A stretch of DNA of 16,583 bases from JAGQTE01 sp964648005 (GTDB taxonomy: Bacteria; Actinomycetota; Acidimicrobiia; Acidimicrobiales; Acidimicrobilacustridaceae): assembly GCA_964648005.1 (NCBI GenBank), contig CAZYKR010000072.1, forward strand, positions 1 through 16,583, in the 5' to 3' direction. Positions within the stretch are counted from its first letter, which is position 1; each line of letters starts with the position of its first letter. The notes beneath the pieces are model-generated. The model was not told where the DNA came from, made no database searches, and saw only the letters and a program-made list of their open reading frames with translations. Positions 12,252-16,583 of the stretch are shown here, piece by piece. The translations under genes were made by a program, and so were the position numbers.

Positions 12252-12695
12252 GTGCTCGTGACCGCCACGCCTGACGCCGTCGCCACCGTCGAACGCTGCG
12301 CGGCAGCGCGTTCGGGCCGGCTGACGATCACGATCGGGACCGGCTGCTGCGAGTCGACCGCGCCGTTCCTGTTCGAGGACTTCTGGCCCGGACCCGATCA
12401 GGAGCAGGTCGGCGATGTCGCCGGCGTCCCGGTGTACGCCCCGGACTATCTGCGCCGCCAGTACCCGGACGACGACGCCGTCGTGGTCGACGTGGTCCAC
12501 GACGTGATGGCGGAGTCGCTGTCGATCGAGACGGAGTTCGCCGAACGGCTCATCCTGCGTGGCCACGGCGTCGATCTCGGACGCGACGAGGTGTGCGAGC
12601 TGCCGACCGAGACGACGCCGAGCATCGCCACGGGCGGGCCGTCGCGGGTGACCGGCGAGTTGCCGGAAGCGCTGCGCGGGCTGCGCCTGCGCTGA
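12252..12695 (+). CDS. DUF779 domain protein
   Basis: Small cytoplasmic protein of the uncharacterised DUF779 family. The 147-residue product keeps the family layout: an N-terminal helix (TPDAVATVERCAAA), GCCESTAP (31-38) equivalent to the conserved G-C-C-x-G/S-x-A-P motif, GDVAGVPVYAPDYLRRQY (54-71), and a C-terminal strand region (DVVHDVMAESLSIE to ERLILRG). The paired cysteines suggest metal or redox chemistry, but no function is established. In other bacteria the family is often found next to aldehyde dehydrogenase genes; none is present here. About 40 extra residues follow the domain. GTG 12252 is preceded by TAGGAT; an alternative GTG at 12258 has GAGG 5 nt upstream. The gene is divergent from the serpin, and its stop lies 38 nt before the ABC ATPase start. 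Confidence 0.75.
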   Translation: MLVTATPDAVATVERCAAARSGRLTITIGTGCCESTAPFLFEDFWPGPDQEQVGDVAGVPVYAPDYLRRQYPDDDAVVVDVVHDVMAESLSIETEFAERLILRGHGVDLGRDEVCELPTETTPSIATGGPSRVTGELPEALRGLRLR

Positions 12696-12733
12696 TCGTC
12701 CGGCGAGCGACGACGACGAGGAGGGGGAACACG

Positions 12734-13459
12734 ATGACGGCGATCCTGTCGGCGCGCGGCGTCCGCAAGGTCTACCGGACCGGGACGCAGGAGGTCGAGG
12801 CGCTGCGGGTCGTCGACCTCGACATCGCGCCGGGCGAGATGGTGATGGTCATGGGGCCGTCGGGCAACGGCAAGACGACGTTGCTCAACTGCCTGTCCGG
12901 TCTCGACGACATCGACGGCGGCAGCGTCGTGGTTGACGGTTCCGACATCCACGCCCTGTCCGACGGCGCACGCACCCAGCACCGTGCCGAGCGCATGGGC
13001 TTCGTGTTCCAGAGCTTCAACCTCATCCCCGTGTTCACGGCGGCCGAGAACGTCGAGCTGCCGTTGTTGGTGTTGGGCCGATCGGCGCGCGACGCCCGCG
13101 AGCAGGCGATGGGCATCCTCCAGCGCGTCGGCCTGGACGGTCGTGCCGGCCACCGCCCCGCCGAGCTGTCGGGTGGCGAGCAGCAGCGGGTGGCCATCGC
13201 TCGAGCGCTCGTCTCGCAGCCGGCCATCGTGTGGGCCGACGAGCCCACGGGCAACCTCGACTCCCACACGGCCGAGGCCGTGCTCGAGCTGCTCCACGAG
13301 GTGCACGGCGAGGGCCAGACCTTGGTGGTCGTGACCCACGACCGTGGGATCGGTGCGTCGGGCACCCGACTGGTGCAGGTCCGCGACGGCCGCATCGTCT
13401 ATGACGGTGCCCCCGATCGGGCCCACGTCGACGACGCCTCCACCACCCCGACGGTCTGA
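12734..13459 (+). CDS. ABC transporter ATP-binding protein, MacB/LolD-FtsE type
   Basis: ATPase of a mechanotransmission-type ABC system, the class that moves substrates at the outer face of the membrane or drives cell-envelope processes. The 241-residue product is complete: Walker A GPSGNGKT (41-48), Q-loop Gln 93 (FVFQSFNLIP), signature LSGGEQQR (145-152), Walker B ADEPTGNLD (168-176) and switch His 202. FQSFNLIPxxTAxENV and EPTGNLDS are diagnostic of the LolD/MacB branch. ATG 12734 is preceded by a GGAGGGGG-type Shine-Dalgarno. The stop is 4 nt before the start of the FtsX-type permease gene, its obvious partner. Confidence 0.93.
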   Translation: MTAILSARGVRKVYRTGTQEVEALRVVDLDIAPGEMVMVMGPSGNGKTTLLNCLSGLDDIDGGSVVVDGSDIHALSDGARTQHRAERMGFVFQSFNLIPVFTAAENVELPLLVLGRSARDAREQAMGILQRVGLDGRAGHRPAELSGGEQQRVAIARALVSQPAIVWADEPTGNLDSHTAEAVLELLHEVHGEGQTLVVVTHDRGIGASGTRLVQVRDGRIVYDGAPDRAHVDDASTTPTV

Positions 13460-13463
13460 GCCC

Positions 13464-16352
13464 ATGGTCCTCGCGCTCCTCCTGCTCGCCCTGGTGCTGT
13501 TCGACCTCGTGGCGCGCCCGACCTTCCGGCGGCTGGCGTTCCGCAACATCGCCCGCCGCAAGGGCGAGGCGGCACTCGTCGTGCTCGGCGCGTTGTTGGG
13601 CACGGCGATCATCACGGCGTCGTTCGTGGTCGGCGACACCGTCGAAGGCTCGATCCGCGACGGTGCCCGCACCAACCTCGGTCCGGTCGACCAGAGCGTG
13701 CGCACCACCGACGCCGACACCCTCGACCTGGTGGTCGAGGCCGTGACGGCCGAGCCGCTCCCTGGCGGTGCCGAGACGATGCCGATCGTGGCGACGACCG
13801 GCGTGGTGGCGACGCCCGACGGTGCCGCCGACCGCCGAGCCGAGCCGTCGTCGGGCCTGCTCGAGCTCGACCTCGACACCGCGCGTGCCTTCGGCACCGA
13901 TCCGGCGGCGACGGGGCTCGCCGACGCCGGCCCGCCGCTCGCCGCGGGCGAGGCGATCCTGGCGGCGCCGACGGCCAGGACCCTCGGCGTCGGGCCGGGA
14001 GACGAGGTCACCTTCTACGCCTTCGACAGCTCGGTGCAGCTCGAGGTGCGCGACGTCCTGCCGGAGGTCGGCCTGATGGGCTACCTGCCAACGCGGCCCG
14101 AGGCGTTCGACGTCGGCGGCTCGCAGCCGGTCGTCGTGGCGCCGGGAACGATCGCCGAGCTCCAGGATGCCGCCGGCGAAGCCGCGGGAGGCACGCCGCC
14201 GACCACGGAGTTGCTGGTGGCCAACGGCGGCGACCCGCTCACGTCGGTGGCCGGCACCGACGCTGTCGTCGAGGCCATCACCGCGCGAGTCGAGGGCATC
14301 GACGGCGTCGAGGTGATCGAGCTCAAGCGCGACCTGCTCGACGCCGCCGCCGACCAGGGCGAGAGCCTGACCCAGCTCTACCAGGGCATCGGGTTCTTCA
14401 GCGTCATCGCCGGGATCCTGCTGCTCGTCAACCTGTTCGTGATGCTGGCCGAGGAGCGCAAGACCGAGCTCGGCATGCTGCGGGCGCTCGGGTTCAAGCG
14501 CAACCACCTCGTACGGGCCTTCGCCATGGAGGGCGCCATCTACTCGGTCATCGCCGCTGCCGCCGGTGCCGTGGTCGGCATCGGCGTCGGGTGGGCGATC
14601 ATCAAGGTGGCGTCGTCGATCTTCAGCTCCGGCGACGACGACGCCGGGTTCCCGCTCGTCGTCTCGGTGCCGTCGCTCGTGACAGGCGCTGCCATCGGCC
14701 TGATCATCTCGATGGTCACGGTGTGGGGGACGAGCCTGCGCATCTCGCGCCTCAACATCATCCAGGCCATCCGCGACCTCTCCGACGGCGGTGCCCGGCG
14801 GTCCCGCTGGTGGACGTTGGTGCTGGCGGCGCTCGGCGTGGCGTTCGGTGTCCTGCAGCTGGTGTCGGGGCTGTCGAGCGAGCAGGCGCCCGCCATCATC
14901 GCCGGTCCGGCCATCGCGCTGTTCTCGAGCATCCCGCTGTTGCGGCGGTTCCTCCCCGACCGCGCCGCGGTGCTCATCCCGGCGGCGTTGGGCCTGCTGT
15001 GGGGCTTGTTCGTGTTCAGCGTGGCCGGCGACGCGCTGGGACGGGCCGACATCAGCGCCTTCGTCGTGCAGGGCATCGTGCTCGTGGCCTCCGCCGTCAC
15101 GCTGTCGAGCGCAGCCGAACCGGTGTGGCACGGCGTCGCCCGCGGCATGGCCCGGACCCGCAGCGGCCTGGCGGTGCGGCTCGGGTTGGCCTACCCGCTG
15201 TCGCGGCGCTTCCGCACCGGGATGCTCCTCGGCATGTACGCCATCGTCGTGTTCACGATCACCTTCATGTCGGTGCTCTCGGGCATCTTCACGAGCCAGG
15301 TGCCGACCGTGGCGGCGGACACCGCCGCCGGCTACGACCTCTATCTCGACTCCAACCCGGCCAACCCCATCCCGGCGCAGGCGGTCGCCGAGGATCCGCA
15401 GGTGGCGGCCACCGCGGTGCTCGCCAGCGGCGTGGCCCAGTTCAGCTCACCCAAGCACCAGGACCCGCAGACGTGGCGGGTGACCGGATTCGACGAGTCG
15501 CTGCTGGCCCGGGGCGTGCCGTCGCTCGAGACCCGAGCCGAAGGCTTCGCCGACGATGCCGCCGCCTTCGCCGCCGTGCTCGACGACCCGACCCAGATCA
15601 TCGTGTCGCCGTTTTTCCTGCAGACCGGCGGCGGCCCGCCCGAGAACAACATCAAGGTGGGCGATCCGGTCACCGCCGTCGACCCCGCGACGGGAGCGAC
15701 CGAGCAGCTGACGGTGGCGGGGGTCCTCGCCCAAGACGTCGTGTTCAACGGGGCGTTCGTCGGTGCCGACCACGCGTCGGCGTTCCTCGGCGGCCGCACC
15801 TCGCCGAGCCGTCTCTACGTTGCGGCGGCCGACGGCATCGATCCGGACGCGCTGGCGGCTGAGTTGCAGGGGACGTACCTGACCAACGGCGCACGGGCCC
15901 GCACGTTCGTCGAGCGGGCCGAGACGGTCTTCGAGCGGCAGAACTCGTTCTTTCGTCTCCTGCAGGGCTACCTGGCGCTCGGACTCCTGATCGGCATCGC
16001 CGGCCTTGGCGTGGTCATGGTGCGCGCCGTGCGGGAGCGGCGGCGCCAGATCGGCATGTTGCGCGCCATGGGCGTGTCGTCGCGGGTCGTGCGCCGGGCG
16101 TTCGTGTTGGAGTCGGCGTTCGTCGCCACCCAAGGCATCGCCATCGGCATGGTGCTCGGGGCCGTGACCTCGTACCAGCTGCTCGTGAACTCGGACGCGT
16201 TCGGCGATCAACCGCTCGACTTCTCGCTGCCGTGGACGGCGCTGGCGATCATCCTGGTCGTGCCGCTGGCGGCGTCGCTGCTCGCCACGGCCGCCCCGGC
16301 CACGCAGGCGGCCCGCATCCGGCCGGCGGTGGCGCTGCGCATCGCCGACTGA
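13464..16352 (+). CDS. FtsX-like ABC transporter permease, duplicated FtsX domains
   Basis: Large membrane subunit (962 residues) of a MacB-like ABC system. After a short N-terminal helix (1-16) comes RRLAFRNIARRKGEAAL and helix 36-53, then an extracytoplasmic MacB-core-like domain (about 55-305). FtsX domain 1 has three helices (about 308-328, 352-380 and 403-425) with EERKTELGMLRALGFKRNHL after the first. A middle block of about five helices (450-605) and a second outer domain (about 606-832) follow, then FtsX domain 2 (helices near 835-855, 880-900 and 922-945) with RERRRQIGMLRAMGVSS. This duplicated architecture of about 850-1000 residues is typical of actinobacterial permeases encoded after a LolD-like ATPase. 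Export of a peptide, lipid or antibiotic, or cell-wall enzyme control, are all possible; the sequence does not decide. Confidence 0.93.
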   Translation: MVLALLLLALVLFDLVARPTFRRLAFRNIARRKGEAALVVLGALLGTAIITASFVVGDTVEGSIRDGARTNLGPVDQSVRTTDADTLDLVVEAVTAEPLPGGAETMPIVATTGVVATPDGAADRRAEPSSGLLELDLDTARAFGTDPAATGLADAGPPLAAGEAILAAPTARTLGVGPGDEVTFYAFDSSVQLEVRDVLPEVGLMGYLPTRPEAFDVGGSQPVVVAPGTIAELQDAAGEAAGGTPPTTELLVANGGDPLTSVAGTDAVVEAITARVEGIDGVEVIELKRDLLDAAADQGESLTQLYQGIGFFSVIAGILLLVNLFVMLAEERKTELGMLRALGFKRNHLVRAFAMEGAIYSVIAAAAGAVVGIGVGWAIIKVASSIFSSGDDDAGFPLVVSVPSLVTGAAIGLIISMVTVWGTSLRISRLNIIQAIRDLSDGGARRSRWWTLVLAALGVAFGVLQLVSGLSSEQAPAIIAGPAIALFSSIPLLRRFLPDRAAVLIPAALGLLWGLFVFSVAGDALGRADISAFVVQGIVLVASAVTLSSAAEPVWHGVARGMARTRSGLAVRLGLAYPLSRRFRTGMLLGMYAIVVFTITFMSVLSGIFTSQVPTVAADTAAGYDLYLDSNPANPIPAQAVAEDPQVAATAVLASGVAQFSSPKHQDPQTWRVTGFDESLLARGVPSLETRAEGFADDAAAFAAVLDDPTQIIVSPFFLQTGGGPPENNIKVGDPVTAVDPATGATEQLTVAGVLAQDVVFNGAFVGADHASAFLGGRTSPSRLYVAAADGIDPDALAAELQGTYLTNGARARTFVERAETVFERQNSFFRLLQGYLALGLLIGIAGLGVVMVRAVRERRRQIGMLRAMGVSSRVVRRAFVLESAFVATQGIAIGMVLGAVTSYQLLVNSDAFGDQPLDFSLPWTALAIILVVPLAASLLATAAPATQAARIRPAVALRIAD

Positions 16353-16377
16353 TCGCAGGCCCGCACGACTCGACAGC

Positions 16378-16418
16378 CCGCCGAGGCTGCAGCACATCAG
16401 CCGTCGGCACCTCGGCGG
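16378..16418. terminator. Possible bidirectional terminator between convergent genes
   Basis: CCGCCGAGG (16378-16386) and CCTCGGCGG (16410-16418) form a perfect 9-bp inverted repeat with a 23-nt loop, lying between the FtsX permease stop and the minus-strand stop at 16431. There is no U-tract. Confidence 0.35.
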
Positions 16419-16430
16419 TGCGCGAGATGA

Positions 16431-16583
16431 TCAGGTGGGCGAGGTGCCGATGCCGGCCGCGTCGAGCGCGGCGTTGGCGACGTCGAGGAGCCGCGCCGAG
16501 CACCCGGCCACGTCGACGGGCGGCGCGGCCTCGGTGACGATGCGTTGCGCCAGGGCTCCGAACGCTTCGGCTGCCGGCCCGGT
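16431..16583 (-). CDS. C-terminal end of an unidentified protein (truncated at window edge)
   Basis: A minus-strand frame of 51 whole codons is open from the right edge to a TGA at 16433-16431. It encodes about 50 residues including GPAAEAFGALAQRIVTEAAP and PPVDVAGCSARLLDVANAAL, ending AAGIGTSPT. Its composition (Ala-rich amphipathic helices, almost all codons ending in G or C) is that of a real gene, and its convergent position after the permease is sensible. I do not recognise the family from this tail, and name no function. Confidence 0.5.
   Translation of the reverse strand, partial: TGPAAEAFGALAQRIVTEAAPPVDVAGCSARLLDVANAALDAAGIGTSPT

Noticed and set aside
13035..15131. A minus-strand open frame of about 698 codons opposite the ABC ATPase and FtsX permease genes
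   Set aside because: It is a GC-rich shadow: the product is His/Arg/Asp-rich low complexity without domains, while the plus strand encodes clear ABC families with all motifs.
1..16583. tRNA, rRNA, CRISPR array, insertion sequence or prophage genes
   Set aside because: I looked for regularly spaced repeats, transposase-like products, cloverleaf-like segments and terminal inverted repeats and saw none. Short tRNA-like folds cannot be fully excluded without a covariance search.

Overview
The window is a GC-rich, densely coding stretch from an actinobacterium. The likely lineage is Acidimicrobiia or a close relative, judged from the combination of an actinobacterial aa3 oxidase cluster, a WhiB-family regulator, an F420-type luciferase-like oxidoreductase, a secreted protein with a C-terminal domain common in that class, and GTG/TTG starts. 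A 10-N run at 4201-4210 shows that it comes from a draft assembly or metagenome bin. No rRNA, tRNA, CRISPR array, insertion sequence or phage gene is visible.

Layout. (1) 1-1871, plus strand: the end of cytochrome c oxidase subunit I (ctaD, with a fused extra two-helix domain), subunit III (ctaE) and a COX4_pro-type subunit IV. (2) 1875-3598, minus strand: an ABC-2 exporter, permease plus ATPase with overlapping ATGA. (3) 3681-5891, plus strand: serS (broken only by the assembly gap), then two small membrane proteins that resemble SdhC and SdhD anchors but have no sdhAB beside them. (4) 5932-8430, minus strand: an LLM-type flavin oxidoreductase, a CcdA-type thiol-disulfide membrane protein and a TlpA-like thioredoxin. 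(5) 8635-9532, minus strand: a WhiB7-like regulator with an AT-hook and a long leader. (6) 9661-10830, plus strand: an exported glycine-repeat protein, convergent with a secreted serpin (10821-12167, minus). (7) 12252-16352, plus strand: a DUF779 protein, then a MacB/LolD-like ATPase and a 962-residue FtsX-type permease. (8) The right edge carries the tail of an unidentified minus-strand gene.

The most interesting region is the whiB7-like leader. It has an AT-rich box exactly 3 bp upstream of a TTGACC -35 element, a 75-codon upstream ORF with its own Shine-Dalgarno, a strong intrinsic terminator, and an alternative pairing that would sequester the terminator's first arm. Together these look like a ribosome-controlled attenuator for antibiotic-inducible expression, known for whiB7/wblC in Mycobacterium and Streptomyces, here with different sequence.

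A second pattern is translational. Genes that begin transcription units (serS, the ABC-2 ATPase gene, the LLM gene, tlpA-like and DUF779) have no Shine-Dalgarno but carry a TAnnnT -10 box ending 6-8 nt before the start codon, which implies leaderless mRNAs. Several genes inside operons carry clear Shine-Dalgarno sequences instead.
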